A stretch of DNA of 64,000 nucleotides from Microbacterium esteraromaticum (GTDB taxonomy: Bacteria > Actinomycetota > Actinomycetes > Actinomycetales > Microbacteriaceae): contig NZ_FUKO01000033.1 of the NCBI RefSeq assembly GCF_900163815.1, positions 62,001 through 126,000 on the forward strand, read 5' to 3'. Positions 49,527 to 58,700 of the stretch are shown here, piece by piece. Each line of letters starts with the position of its first letter. Position 1 is the stretch's first letter. The notes under the pieces are model-generated. The model worked only from the letters and a program-made list of their open reading frames with translations, did no database searches and was not told where the DNA came from. A program made the translations under genes and the position numbers.

Positions 49527-50614
49527 GGTGCCGGCGTCCCTTCCGGAGCAGGAGTGTCGTTCGGGTCAGGGGACTCGCTCGGGTCTGGGGTCTGCGAACC
49601 CTCTCCCGGCTCGAGGTTGCGGGTGTCGACGCCGGCGATGGCATTCGCCTCGGGCTTGAGGTCGGGTCCGGTCCCGGGCTCACCCCAGGCAACGACATAG
49701 GCGGCGTCAGTGTTGGCTTGCAGCACGAGGAGGTCGTAAGTGATCTTCTGCGCTGTCGGTGGCTTCGGACCGAGGAGCTCCTCCTCGGTCGGGGTCTGGC
49801 CGTCCCACCAGAGCTCGAGCGTGACCTGGACGATCATCCTGGTCTTGTCGTCCTTGGTCTTCCCATCCGCGGCAGGGACGACTTTGTAACTCGCGGTCGT
49901 GATCTTCGCGGACTGCAGAGTCTCGATCCCCACCAGCGGAACGTAGGTGCTGCTGGCATCCTGATCACGCGTGACTCGTCGGAGCGCGGTCGGGTCGCCG
50001 CCGGTGAATGCGCTGGCCCACTCTTCGACCGCGCTCTGCACGGCTTCCGACGGAGTCGCGGTCCCGAGCCCGAACCAAGGCGACGATGCTGTCGCAGGGG
50101 CATCGAGGATCGGCAAGAGGGTGGGAGTCCCCATCACACTGACGCCGGCGCCGTCGACGACGACCTGGACGGAAGCGCTGTACAGCGAGTCATTCCGTTC
50201 CAGGGTGAAGCGGTGGAGCTCGAAGTGGTAGCTCACCGGCTTCTCGGTGTCATCGACAGGTGCCGGAGGCTCCTTGACCTCGAATCCGTCCCAGGAGATC
50301 AACTTGCCGTTCGGCAGTGGCGAGGGATCGGCGGTCAGCCAATCGATCAGAGCGCGTGTCGCCGCTGGCTTTCCTGCCGAACCGTTCGTGTCGAACGATC
50401 CCAGCTGGGCAGGTTTCTCGGCGTTCATACCCTGGATGAGGCCGATGGATACGAAGCCGAGCAGCACGGCAAGCGGGAAGGCGCCGAAGGCCATGATCCA
50501 GACGCCGACGCGCAGGATCTTCCCTCGGCGTTTCTCCTTCTGAACGTTCGGAGCCTCGGCGTTGTAACGGGTGCCGGGATCCTCCCAGACGCTCCGGGGC
50601 TGACGGCCGGCCAT
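49523..50614 (-). CDS. TcpC/VirB8-like conjugation channel protein
   Basis: The product is 363 residues. One transmembrane helix at about residues 36-58 (IMAFGAFPLAVLLGFVSIGL) is followed by two NTF2-like domains, the second with SAVEEWASAFTGGDPTALRRV, and a long Glu/Pro/Asp-rich tail. This matches the TcpC family, Gram-positive counterparts of VirB8. The tail carries repeated P-E/D motifs and may be external. The gene is between a 194-residue unknown protein and the VirB4-like ATPase, with 2-4 base gaps or overlaps, so they form one operon. Confidence 0.75.
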   Translation of the reverse strand: MAGRQPRSVWEDPGTRYNAEAPNVQKEKRRGKILRVGVWIMAFGAFPLAVLLGFVSIGLIQGMNAEKPAQLGSFDTNGSAGKPAATRALIDWLTADPSPLPNGKLISWDGFEVKEPPAPVDDTEKPVSYHFELHRFTLERNDSLYSASVQVVVDGAGVSVMGTPTLLPILDAPATASSPWFGLGTATPSEAVQSAVEEWASAFTGGDPTALRRVTRDQDASSTYVPLVGIETLQSAKITTASYKVVPAADGKTKDDKTRMIVQVTLELWWDGQTPTEEELLGPKPPTAQKITYDLLVLQANTDAAYVVAWGEPGTGPDLKPEANAIAGVDTRNLEPGEGSQTPDPSESPDPNDTPAPEGTPAP

Positions 50615-50616
50615 GA

Positions 50617-51201
50617 TCAGCGCCCAGCCAGTTCGGAGACCTGTTCGAACGCAGCTCGCTCGTCGTCGCCGATCTGTTCCACAGCCTGGGCGAGGGCGAC
50701 TGCGGCGGCGCCGTCCTTCGCGGGGATCGGCCCCGTGACGACTCCTGCCGCGACGAGCAACGCCCACGCCTGCTTCGCGTCCTCCCGGCTGAGCTGCATG
50801 GCATGAACAGTCGCCTCGTGGGGGGAGCGCCCGGCGGCATCGGCAAGATCCGTCACCAAGGAGATCGCTGGTGTGCCCTTGCCTGCGACGACGGTGGCCG
50901 CGAGCGAAGCGAGATCGTATTCAGGTGCCCCGAGGCTGACCGCGAGGATCGCGACCAGGTCCTCGCGGGCCTCGGTGAGCTGGACGTACTTGGCGATGGC
51001 ACGTGCGGCACCTGCCCGTGTGATGGGTTGACGGGCTCGCGAACCCGTGCGAGCGTTCCGCGCGCTACTGCGCTTCGGACCGCCTGCCTCGCCCCGGGGA
51101 ACGTCGACCTCTTCGGTCTCGTCCTCCCCGTCCTGCTCGATGACGTCGATGTCGTCGCTGACGGTGTCGGTCGAGTGCTCGTCGATTGCGAATCCGGACA
51201 T
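50617..51201 (-). CDS. Hypothetical protein heading the channel operon
   Basis: The product is 194 residues. An acidic N terminus (SDDIDVIEQDGEDETEEVDV) and a basic stretch (KRSSARNARTGSRARQ) precede a helical C-terminal domain with alanine-rich segments. No family is recognised. The start has AGGAGGA 4 bases upstream and a leader of about 35 bases after the transfer box. A DNA-binding or relaxosome accessory role is possible because of its position beside the hairpin-rich non-coding region. Confidence 0.6.
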   Translation of the reverse strand: MSGFAIDEHSTDTVSDDIDVIEQDGEDETEEVDVPRGEAGGPKRSSARNARTGSRARQPITRAGAARAIAKYVQLTEAREDLVAILAVSLGAPEYDLASLAATVVAGKGTPAISLVTDLADAAGRSPHEATVHAMQLSREDAKQAWALLVAAGVVTGPIPAKDGAAAVALAQAVEQIGDDERAAFEQVSELAGR

Positions 51202-51232
51202 GGGTCCTCCTGCCGTGTGAATCCCTACATCC

Positions 51233-51249
51233 GTCCACCCCTGCGAACA
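51233..51249 (-). promoter_or_regulatory. Transfer-box 17-mer, one change (copy 3)
   Basis: TGTTCGCAGGGGTGGAC on the minus strand. The start of the channel operon lies 31 bases further, with its own Shine-Dalgarno, so the box acts at DNA level and not as part of a fixed start. Confidence 0.65.
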
Positions 51250-51533
51250 GCGACAAGCGGATCCGCCGATTTGCTGATGAGCACGTTTGCTCTGTCCGGC
51301 CAGATGCGGTCAGAGCGGGCGAGACCGGGCCATTCCCTACTCCCGACTGGGAACGGCAGCGCTGGTCAGACGGACAGACATCTGCGGACGGATACATACA
51401 GAGACCCCGAGGCCACACATGAGATGAGAGAGTGAGGGACAGGAGTCGGGAAGTAGTAGTAGTAGTTCTCTAGACGAGTCGTTAACTCTCTTCTCTCTCT
51501 GGTCGGGTCCGGCACTGACCAGAAGGGAGTAGG

Positions 51534-51570
51534 GCGAGACCCGGACAGACAGGCTCTGTCCGGGTCTCGC
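51534..51570. terminator. 16-bp perfect hairpin
   Basis: GCGAGACCCGGACAGA and its exact complement with a 5-base loop (51550-51554), followed by TTTGG. It works as a terminator-like element on either strand, or as a structural part of an oriT. Confidence 0.55.
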
Positions 51571-51608
51571 TTTGGCTCGGTCCGATGCCAGCTGGCTCAA
51601 AGGAACAC

Positions 51609-51635
51609 GGTGGCCAGGCGGAGGATCTGGCCACC
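51609..51635. repeat. 9-bp perfect hairpin
   Basis: GGTGGCCAG and CTGGCCACC separated by a 9-base loop, about 40 bases beyond the 16-bp hairpin. Confidence 0.5.
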
Positions 51636-51854
51636 CTGGACAACACGCCGTGATTGGTTCTCGGCGAACTGAATTACCGGCCTTCGGGCATAGCCTGGCA
51701 GGCGCGACACCCCTTCCGAGGCGAGGGCCAGACGACCGCGATCCGACCGCAGCAGGTGACCAGGAGCGGCAAACAGCCCGCCCGTGGATTCTTCTGAGAC
51801 GAAGAACTCCGAAGGGGTGATTGGTGCGCCCGACGCGAAGCTCCAATCTGCAGA

Positions 51855-51865
51855 CCGGGTATGTG
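51855..51865 (+). promoter_or_regulatory. CCGGGTATGTG promoter (exact, leaderless)
   Basis: 6 bases to the ATG of the RecB-like nuclease gene. Confidence 0.75.
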
Positions 51866-51871
51866 CAGCCC

Positions 51872-53815
51872 ATGACCCAGACTCTGCTGCCCGATACCGC
51901 CTGGTCCGGAGGCCATCTGCTCCTCGGCGACCCGGAAGCGGTCGACAAGGTGCGCCGAAAGGTCCTCTCAGCCTCGGTGGCTGCCAGCACGCTGAAGTGC
52001 CCAGCGGCGATGGCCGCATCACGCCTGCTCCCTCGGAACGAGGACCCGTTCTCGGACGCAGAGATCGGCACTGCGATGCACGCCGTCTTCGAAGACCTGT
52101 ACGCGCTGCCAGCACCGGAGCGCACCCACGAGAAGATCGATGAGCTCGTCAACGCCGCGGCGTCGCAGAAATGGGCCCTCGAGAAGCTGGAAAAGCAGAC
52201 GAAGGACGCGCTCAGAGCGAACGACGCGAACCGACGGAACTGGATCGAGCAGATCTCCGCCCTCTGCCATGGCATCTTCGAGATCGAGGATCCTCGTTCT
52301 GTGATCGTCATCGGCATCGAGGCGACGCTGTTCGTCACGGTTCGCGACATCCCCTCCATCTGCAAGATCGACCGGATCGACTGGGTGCCGTGCGCCCCGG
52401 ATGCCGTCGGGGCCGTCACCATCGAGCAGCTGCGCAGCCAGCATTCCCTCCTCGTCACCGAGATCGACGATCTCCCCGAGGTCGCGGACGGCGACAAGGA
52501 GGCCTGGAAGGCAAAGAGGAACCTGGAGGACCGGAGGGACTGGTTCGAAAAGACGATCGCGGCCGTCGAGGCGTCCGGCGAGCACTCGGGCAAGATCGCG
52601 ATCCGCGACTACAAGAAGTCGAACGACGCGAAGAAGCTGAAGACCCCCAATCCGATGTACTCCGACGACTACGGGGATCAGCAGCGCCTATATGCATTCG
52701 GGGTTGAGGCATATACGGGGATTCGCCCAGCCATGGCCACGCTCTATTTCCCTGCCCTCGGGAAGGTTCGCGACATCAACCTTTCCGCACCGGAGATGGA
52801 CAAGATGCTGCTCGGCTACAGCGGCGCGTGGAAGCTCATGAATGACTCCGCGGATCGAGCGAAGTTCGAGACACGTCCGTCGAAGGTCTGCGCATGGTGT
52901 GAGCTGGTGAACTCCTGCCCGTCAGCGCACCCGGCAACCAGGGCCGCTCCGGGCACACCGGAGGAGCGGATGGACCGCTTTCAGCTCACGGCCCGTCGGC
53001 AGTACGGCGCCGTGGAGCTGGGCATCCCAACTCTTCGTCCAGGTGCCGCGGCCGCCGAAGCGCGAACGAGCGCGCCTCAGCGAGAGCCCAGCGTCGACGT
53101 CGACACTCCGATGGTCTTTGCCAACGCCGCCGAGCCCGAATCCGCGACTGCCACCGCTGAGACGTCGGCCCCCGAACAACTGACCGAACCGATCCCGGCA
53201 CAGGGCGATGACCTGTTCCCGATCACCCTCGGGGGCTCGTCCGCGACGGCGGCGACACCGGATGCTGTCATGCCGGTCGTGAGCGCACCGGGCGACGAGG
53301 TGCCGCCCGCGCCGGGTATGTGTGCTGAGACAGCACGGGAACCGAACCAAGGAGGAAGCGTGACCGAGCAGAACATTCGAGTGCGAGCAGAGGCCGCACC
53401 GCAGCAGGAACTGATCGGTTTCGATCTGAACCTCAACTCGTGGTCCGCGATCGCTCTCGCCGGCATCGTCTCCCAGTCGTTCAAGCACATGGACGAGCAG
53501 AACATCCCGGTCAGCCGTGAGGCATGGGCGCATTTCAACAACGTCCTCGGCGGCATCGTGCTCCGGGCGCAGGCTCAGCTGACCGGCCAGGCCACCTGGC
53601 AGGCGGGCGCTCAGACGCGGATTCGGGGCCTTCTCGCCGCACGTCTGGAGCGACGCCCGTTCCCGTTCGGGCGTCCCGTCGGAGAGATCGAGAAGTGGAT
53701 GGCGGACACGGAGAAGTTCCTCATCGTCGGCATGACGGAACTGATCGACCTTCACGGCCGCGACCTGCTGCAGAACGACTCCCACAACTACTTCGCTGCC
53801 GCCGCGCAGCCGTGA
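51872..53815 (+). CDS. PD-(D/E)XK nuclease (RecB/Cas4-like), fused in frame with a second protein
   Basis: The product is 647 residues if read through. The N-terminal 360 residues match PDDEXK_1 nucleases: GTAMHAVFEDLYAL, an acidic core (IAIRDYKKSNDA), QQRLYAFGVEAYTGIRP and a cysteine pair CAWCELVNSCP, a Cas4-like Fe-S feature with fewer cysteines visible. A low-complexity linker (about residues 400-490, Ala/Glu/Thr-rich, containing GDDLFPI) joins the second part. That part can also be made separately, as an internal promoter and GGAGG lie at 53312-53360. It acts as an exonuclease in recombination or DNA processing on element DNA. Confidence 0.75.
   Translation: MTQTLLPDTAWSGGHLLLGDPEAVDKVRRKVLSASVAASTLKCPAAMAASRLLPRNEDPFSDAEIGTAMHAVFEDLYALPAPERTHEKIDELVNAAASQKWALEKLEKQTKDALRANDANRRNWIEQISALCHGIFEIEDPRSVIVIGIEATLFVTVRDIPSICKIDRIDWVPCAPDAVGAVTIEQLRSQHSLLVTEIDDLPEVADGDKEAWKAKRNLEDRRDWFEKTIAAVEASGEHSGKIAIRDYKKSNDAKKLKTPNPMYSDDYGDQQRLYAFGVEAYTGIRPAMATLYFPALGKVRDINLSAPEMDKMLLGYSGAWKLMNDSADRAKFETRPSKVCAWCELVNSCPSAHPATRAAPGTPEERMDRFQLTARRQYGAVELGIPTLRPGAAAAEARTSAPQREPSVDVDTPMVFANAAEPESATATAETSAPEQLTEPIPAQGDDLFPITLGGSSATAATPDAVMPVVSAPGDEVPPAPGMCAETAREPNQGGSVTEQNIRVRAEAAPQQELIGFDLNLNSWSAIALAGIVSQSFKHMDEQNIPVSREAWAHFNNVLGGIVLRAQAQLTGQATWQAGAQTRIRGLLAARLERRPFPFGRPVGEIEKWMADTEKFLIVGMTELIDLHGRDLLQNDSHNYFAAAAQP
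53312..53322 (+). promoter_or_regulatory. CCGGGTATGTG promoter (exact, inside a gene, leadered)
   Basis: Lies within the nuclease reading frame (encodes Pro-Gly-Met-Cys there). AAGGAGGAAGC precedes an in-frame GTG at 53360. This suggests separate expression of the C-terminal part. Confidence 0.7.
53360..53815 (+). CDS. Separately expressed C-terminal protein (alternate start within the fused frame)
   Basis: The product is 151 residues, in frame with the nuclease. It is compact: NSWSAIALAGIVSQSFKHMD, HFNNVLGGIVLRAQAQLTGQ and KFLIVGMTELIDLHGRDLL. No family is recognised. AAGGAGG lies 6 bases before the GTG. It is followed 13 bases later by another gene of the same operon. A stand-alone regulator or partner of the nuclease is plausible. 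Confidence 0.6.
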   Translation: MTEQNIRVRAEAAPQQELIGFDLNLNSWSAIALAGIVSQSFKHMDEQNIPVSREAWAHFNNVLGGIVLRAQAQLTGQATWQAGAQTRIRGLLAARLERRPFPFGRPVGEIEKWMADTEKFLIVGMTELIDLHGRDLLQNDSHNYFAAAAQP

Positions 53816-53828
53816 CGGAAGGAACGAC

Positions 53829-54449
53829 ATGTCCATCGAAATCACCGACTCCCTGAAGGCGCAGATCCTGCTCTCCGCAGTGACGTCTGCCGGCCCCGGG
53901 GCGACCGACGATCAGGTCAACGGTCAGATCAGCCGCATCGTCGACATGCTCTCGGACGGTTCACCGCAGCTGCGCATCTTCGACCACGCCGAGAAGAAGG
54001 CCGAGAACTCGACTGGGGTGGGTCACTTCGTCGGCACGATCGTTTACGTCGACCTCGAAGGGAACGGGGTCGACGGCAAGCAGCCCACGAACCGCCCCAT
54101 CGTGTTCATCCGGACGGGCGTCTCGAAGTACTACTCCGACGGCATCGAGCACATCCGCCTCGATCGCATCGACTCCCGAGACGGAGAGCGCGCCAAGCAG
54201 CTCACCCGACAGGCCGAGAGCCTGATCGGCCACAAGGTCCTCGTCACCAAGCGTGGTGAGAAGGTCGGAGGGGAGAGCCAGCGTGTGCTCGTGGCCCTCG
54301 AGGACCGCGGACCCGACCCGGACTTCCCCGCGGATTTCACCCTTCAGCAGGGCGCGTCGATGATCGACTGGAACTCGCGCAAGACCCCGGATCGGGTGTC
54401 CATTGTGCCGCGACTGAAGCGGCTGCCTCAGTTGCACAACGTCGCCTGA
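53829..54449 (+). CDS. Hypothetical protein, possibly ssDNA- or nucleotide-binding
   Basis: The product is 206 residues. A beta-rich central part (VGTIVYVDLEGNG, then RPIVFIRTGVSKYYSDGIEH and GHKVLVTKRGEKVGGESQRV) is reminiscent of OB-like or small barrel domains. GGAAGGAACG precedes the ATG. It closes the nuclease operon and is followed by a bidirectional terminator. The role is unknown. Confidence 0.6.
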   Translation: MSIEITDSLKAQILLSAVTSAGPGATDDQVNGQISRIVDMLSDGSPQLRIFDHAEKKAENSTGVGHFVGTIVYVDLEGNGVDGKQPTNRPIVFIRTGVSKYYSDGIEHIRLDRIDSRDGERAKQLTRQAESLIGHKVLVTKRGEKVGGESQRVLVALEDRGPDPDFPADFTLQQGASMIDWNSRKTPDRVSIVPRLKRLPQLHNVA

Positions 54450-54455
54450 CACCTC

Positions 54456-54490
54456 TACCGAAGGCCGGTCGTTACGACTGGCCTTCGGTA
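54456..54490. terminator. Bidirectional terminator between convergent operons
   Basis: 16-bp stem with one G-T pair (TACCGAAGGCCGGTCG and complement) and a TTA loop. The last codons and stop of the minus-strand gene lie inside it. Confidence 0.75.
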
Positions 54491-54921
54491 TGTTCCGGCC
54501 ACGGATGCAGAGGGCCGAGATCGAGGACGTGCAGATGGGGGCGACCGTCCTCGTCCAGACGGATATCGACGCTCTGGTCGGCGCCGGCTGCATGGGACAG
54601 CGCAGCGAGTACAAGGTCCATCTCGGGACGGCCCAGAGCACTGATGTCGTCGTCGAGCCGTACGGGATCGCCGCCGAGAAGCGAACAGGCGATGCGCACG
54701 ACCCGCTGTTCGCCCCCGGACCAGGCTCCGGAATGCCACCGCAGGGCATCCACGTCGATGGAGCACACCCCGTCTTCCGTGACGTTGAGCCACGGGGCGC
54801 GGGCGTGGATTGCTCGCTGATGCCGGATGAGCAGCTCGACCGCAGCCTCGGTGGTGCGGGAACCGTGCGCCCAGGCGCGTAGGCCTGCACGTAGTTGCTC
54901 CGGTGTCACTTCCATGGCCAT
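54472..54921 (-). CDS. Hypothetical protein
   Basis: The product is 149 residues (147 from the second ATG). A helical first half (VTPEQLRAGLRAWAHGSRTT) is followed by a beta-rich part with GVCSIDVDALRWHSG and ends in DIRLDEDGRPHLHVLDLGPL, two small strands. No family is recognised. Its start overlaps the end of the membrane hydrolase gene, and its stop lies in the terminator. Confidence 0.55.
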   Translation of the reverse strand: MAMEVTPEQLRAGLRAWAHGSRTTEAAVELLIRHQRAIHARAPWLNVTEDGVCSIDVDALRWHSGAWSGGEQRVVRIACSLLGGDPVRLDDDISALGRPEMDLVLAALSHAAGADQSVDIRLDEDGRPHLHVLDLGPLHPWPEHTEGQS

Positions 54922-55673
54922 AGGACAATCACCGCCCCGATGGCTCCCCACGCGGCGTACAGACCGGCCAGCGTGCCGAGAACGTGCTCCTGCGGGTCCT
55001 TCCCGGTCGAGCCGAGAAGAGGGACCGCGAAGCGCCCCGACGGCTTCCACATCGACTTCAAAAGGAATGCCTGTCGGATCGGTCCGGGCGGCGCGGGTTG
55101 GAGCGGCCAAAGGAGAGGGACTCCGCCGAAGGTGAGCAGGTCGCCGGCGATATGAGCGGCGTAGCCGATGCCGATGCAGACGGGCAGCCAGGCAAACTGT
55201 GACGGCATCAGCAGGGCCACCAGCCCAGCGAGAAGAGCGCCGAGCACCCATGCGGTCAGCCAGCGCCTCCCGCCAAGGACTTTGAACGCGAAGGCAGTCG
55301 TGGCGGCGACGGCAGCCGCCGAGCCGATCTGGATCGGGAACTGCCATCCCTGCGGCTGCCACTGGAGCTGCCCGAGGAAGTACGTGCCGACCACGACACC
55401 GGCGATGGCGAGGAGGGAGTGCATGCCCTTTCGGTGTCCGCCGGTCACGAGTCCCACAGCTCCCGCGGCAACGCCTCCGAGGACGGGCACTGAATGAGCG
55501 ATCGTGGCGTTGTGATGGTCGGCGTCAGGGAGCAGCGCCGCACCCCCAGCGACTGCAGCCCCGAGGAGGACTGCCTCCGCGGGGAGCGGATACCATCCGA
55601 ACGCCGGGATCGCGGTGGACGTCACGGCCACCCAGGCGGCCGCACCCGTTGCCGCGTGGTTGACACCCATCAT
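54906..55673 (-). CDS. YdjM-like membrane-bound metal-dependent hydrolase
   Basis: The product is 255 residues. It starts NHAATGAAAWVAV, has LLPDADHHNATIAHSVP (about residues 46-62), GGHRKGMHSLL and AAHIAGDLLTFGGVPLLWPL, and carries five or six hydrophobic segments. This matches the PF04307 (YdjM/LexA-binding inner membrane hydrolase) family. Its substrate is not known; some relatives are linked to phospholipid or SOS functions. It lies between the large transfer ATPase and a small unknown gene on the same strand. Confidence 0.7.
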   Translation of the reverse strand: MMGVNHAATGAAAWVAVTSTAIPAFGWYPLPAEAVLLGAAVAGGAALLPDADHHNATIAHSVPVLGGVAAGAVGLVTGGHRKGMHSLLAIAGVVVGTYFLGQLQWQPQGWQFPIQIGSAAAVAATTAFAFKVLGGRRWLTAWVLGALLAGLVALLMPSQFAWLPVCIGIGYAAHIAGDLLTFGGVPLLWPLQPAPPGPIRQAFLLKSMWKPSGRFAVPLLGSTGKDPQEHVLGTLAGLYAAWGAIGAVIVLWPWK

Positions 55674-55765
55674 GGCTGACCCGCCCGGATGCGGATTGTC
55701 TCTTCATTCGTGGACACAGGATCGTCCTCTCCGCTGCGGCCCGTGGGTGGTCAGCAGCTCGGTAG

Positions 55766-58700
55766 TCAGGTGAACAGGTCCTCGACCTGGGGTGGTGCGG
55801 GTGAGGGCGAGGAGACGTCATCGAAGAGGTCGTCCGCAGGTGCTGTCCGGGGTGCGTCATCGAACAGCTCATCCGGGATCATCTCATCGGCGTCCGACGT
55901 CGGCGGAGCGGAGAACTCGCCGGGGGCATCGGCGACAGAAGCATCCGGTGGCAAGTCGGGGACCGGATCCGGGTCCGGTTCGAATGTGAACTCAAGATCG
56001 TCGTCGAGGTTGAGCACGACGTCGACGATCTCCTCATGCGCCTCATCGAGCGTGTCGTTCGATGAGGTGATCTCTTCGCCGAACACCTCCACGCTCTGAT
56101 CTGCCTGCGAATCGGAGATCGACAGGTCAAGCTTCTCGCCGGCGGTCAGCGGCGGGCGGATCTCGGCGATCTTCTCCGCGAGGATGCGGAAGTGGTCAGC
56201 CTGTGATCCACCGGCCCACCAGGTCTGCACCGCGAAGGCGGATTCCGACGTGGACTCGAAGACTCCGCGGCCGCGGGGGACGGACGGGCCGAGCAGCCCT
56301 AGGGCGCTGCTGGCGTCGGCGAACGCGCTCATCATGTCACCGAAGCTCATCTTGCCCATCGCAAGGCGGGACATCTGCGACTTGATGGTCGCCCCACCGG
56401 GGATGTACTTCAGCTCCTCGCGGGTGAGTTTCTGACCGGCGAGCACGAGCACGAGGCCCAGGGCTCGTCCTTCACGGAGGATGCGCCCGATCGCGGAGCC
56501 GATGAGGAGCTTGTAGTTGTTGATCGCGACGGTGGCGGCGTACTCCTTCCGCTCCGCTTCATCGGCGTTGTCGCGGAGCTTCACTAAGGCATCAGGGATC
56601 ACCAGTGATGTGAACTCGTCGAGGTACAGACAGGACAGCCGAGGGCGGACATCGTCAGGGAGATCGCGGATGTTCGAGACGCCGTAGTGCTCGTTCAGCT
56701 TCTTGTGCTCGTCGAGGAGGCGCAACAGGTGGCGGACGACCGCGACGGTCTGGGTCCAGGTGGTCGCCCGAGCGCGCAGCCACGGATCCGCGAAGAGGAA
56801 GTCGTTGAACCCCTTGATCGGGTCGGCCGCGTACACGTCCCAGAACGACATGATGTTGTCCGCAGCCATCGCGGACATGCCGATGCCCTTGCCGGAGCCG
56901 TTCTGACCGAGAACCATGAGGTGGCTGTCGTTGTCGAGGTGCCAGGTGACCGGCGCGCCTTCCACGCGCGTGCCGAAGGTCGTCGACCGGGGTGCGACCA
57001 CCCCCATTCGGTCCCACATGAACGGTGCCGGGCTCGGCATCGGATCGACGTCGCAGACCAGCATCGTGAAACGGGAGGGGTCGGCGTTGTGCCGGACGTT
57101 GATGAACGTCTTCCCGGATGCTGCGCGGAGCTTGTCGACCGTCTTCTGCTCCTGGAAGTCGGTGATCGCCAGGGAGCGGGGGAGGGTGAACTCGAGGACG
57201 TCCACCTGCTCGTTGGTCTCCAGGGGCTCAGCAGCAATGAGCCGCGGGGCGACGCCGTCGACCGGCGAGGCGAGGTTGGCGTCCGTGAAGCGCTGCTCCC
57301 AATCCAAAGCCAGGGTGAGCTTCTTCGCCTCGGGGCGGGCGAATTCGACACCTCGGGATTCCGGCACGGCGCCGACGACGACACGGACGTGCTCGCCGCT
57401 GTCGGTCACCCTCAGCCAAGGGGTGCCGCCCATACCGCCGCGAATCTTCTCGGCCTTCTGCTTGACCTCGGAGAGGACGACGCCGTCGTAGAGACGCAGA
57501 CGGACATCCCAAATGTGCCCACGGGAGTCAGCTGTGGTGAGGGAGGTGACCGCGACGACTTCGGGACGGGCGAGCTTGGCCGCATCGAATCCGCTGTTGA
57601 CGGCGGCGGAGATGGCCCACCGGAGTGCATCGCCCGGCCTGCCGCGGCCCGGAGGCTCCAGGCGTGCCGGGTCGAGCGGGATGGGCTGCGCCGACCAGAG
57701 GACACGGAACGCGCCGGGGTGCCGTTCGCCGGCTTTGTCGCCGCGGCCTTCCCACCCGATAACAGACACCCACGGGGCGTTGCCCAACGCGTTCGCCAGC
57801 GCTTTCTCCTTCTGCTGCGTCAGGAAATACGAGCCGTTGATGCCCTGCGGGGTCATGAAAGGCTGGCACTCGATCGTCTGGCCAGTCGGAAGCTGCGCTG
57901 TCTTGTACACGTCGGATTCGGTGCGGGGTCGTGCTTCGCCCATCTTCAGCACGTCGCTCCATCGCTGGTTCCAGCGCGCCTCGCGTGCGAGCTCCACGAA
58001 TCGGTGGGCCTGGCGTTCGTCGACATAGTGCGTACTGTCCGCAGTCAGGGCGCCGACGTATAGCAGCCCGGTCTTCTTGTCGTAGACCCCATCGGTTCGA
58101 AGGGCAGCTCCCACTTCTGCGGCGATGGCAGGGAGGATGCTGGCGACCGGGGCATCCGTGGCTTCGCACTGCACAGACCACGCCGCGGTGCTGTCCGTGT
58201 CGGCGGTGTCCCACATCGGGTCGAGGGCGGACACCATCAACTGCGGATAGCTGCTGCCGGCGATCGCCAGGGCTGAGCGGACGCGCTCGCGCAGGAGACC
58301 GCGGTCGACGGTCGGATCTGAGACATCGATGGGCTGGTCGACAGGCCATGTGGCCACGCTGAAACGGGAAGGGTGCCGGCTGCCTGGGATCGGCTGGCCC
58401 GAGCTGTCGACGTCAGGCTCGTTGAGTACGGCGATTGCCTGACCAGCTCCGATGAGCGGGTGGATCCTCGAGCCCATGCCCAGCATCCCGGATGCCCCCT
58501 GAGTCGGCGGCGCATCGAACGTGTCAAGGATCAGAGGCGCTGCGGGATCACCGTGCCGGGAGTGTGAGATGAGGTACGGGCGGGGGTCCATCTTCAACGG
58601 CTCCCAGCGTTGCTGCCAGACCTCGCGCGTCTGGACGGTGTTCCGCCAGTCGCTCAGGGCGTCCGGAAGTGTGAGAACTCGCCAGAGCACTGCGGCGAAC

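Larger units (their letters stand above)
51250..51854. other. Hairpin-rich non-coding region (candidate oriT or origin)
   Basis: About 600 bases without a supported gene. It holds an AGT triplet run (51455-51467), an inverted repeat TCTGGTC/GACCAGA around 51499-51523, a 16-bp hairpin, a 9-bp hairpin, a TTCTTC/GAAGAA repeat at 51789-51806, and CACCCCTTC/GAAGGGGTG about 95 bp apart (51708-51716 and 51811-51819). It separates the channel operon from the nuclease operon. Such dense dyads fit oriT or a replication origin. No relaxase gene is visible nearby. Confidence 0.5.

Noticed and set aside
51337-52593. Long open frame on the minus strand over the hairpin region and the nuclease gene
   Set aside because: It opposes a clear nuclease gene, has a composition typical of antisense frames in GC-rich DNA, and has no ribosome site or family match.
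55674-55690. CCGGGCGGG just before the YdjM-like gene (minus strand), resembling the class 2 motif
   Set aside because: Only 10 and not 12 bases separate CCGGG from the ATG, and the hexamer does not fit either class.
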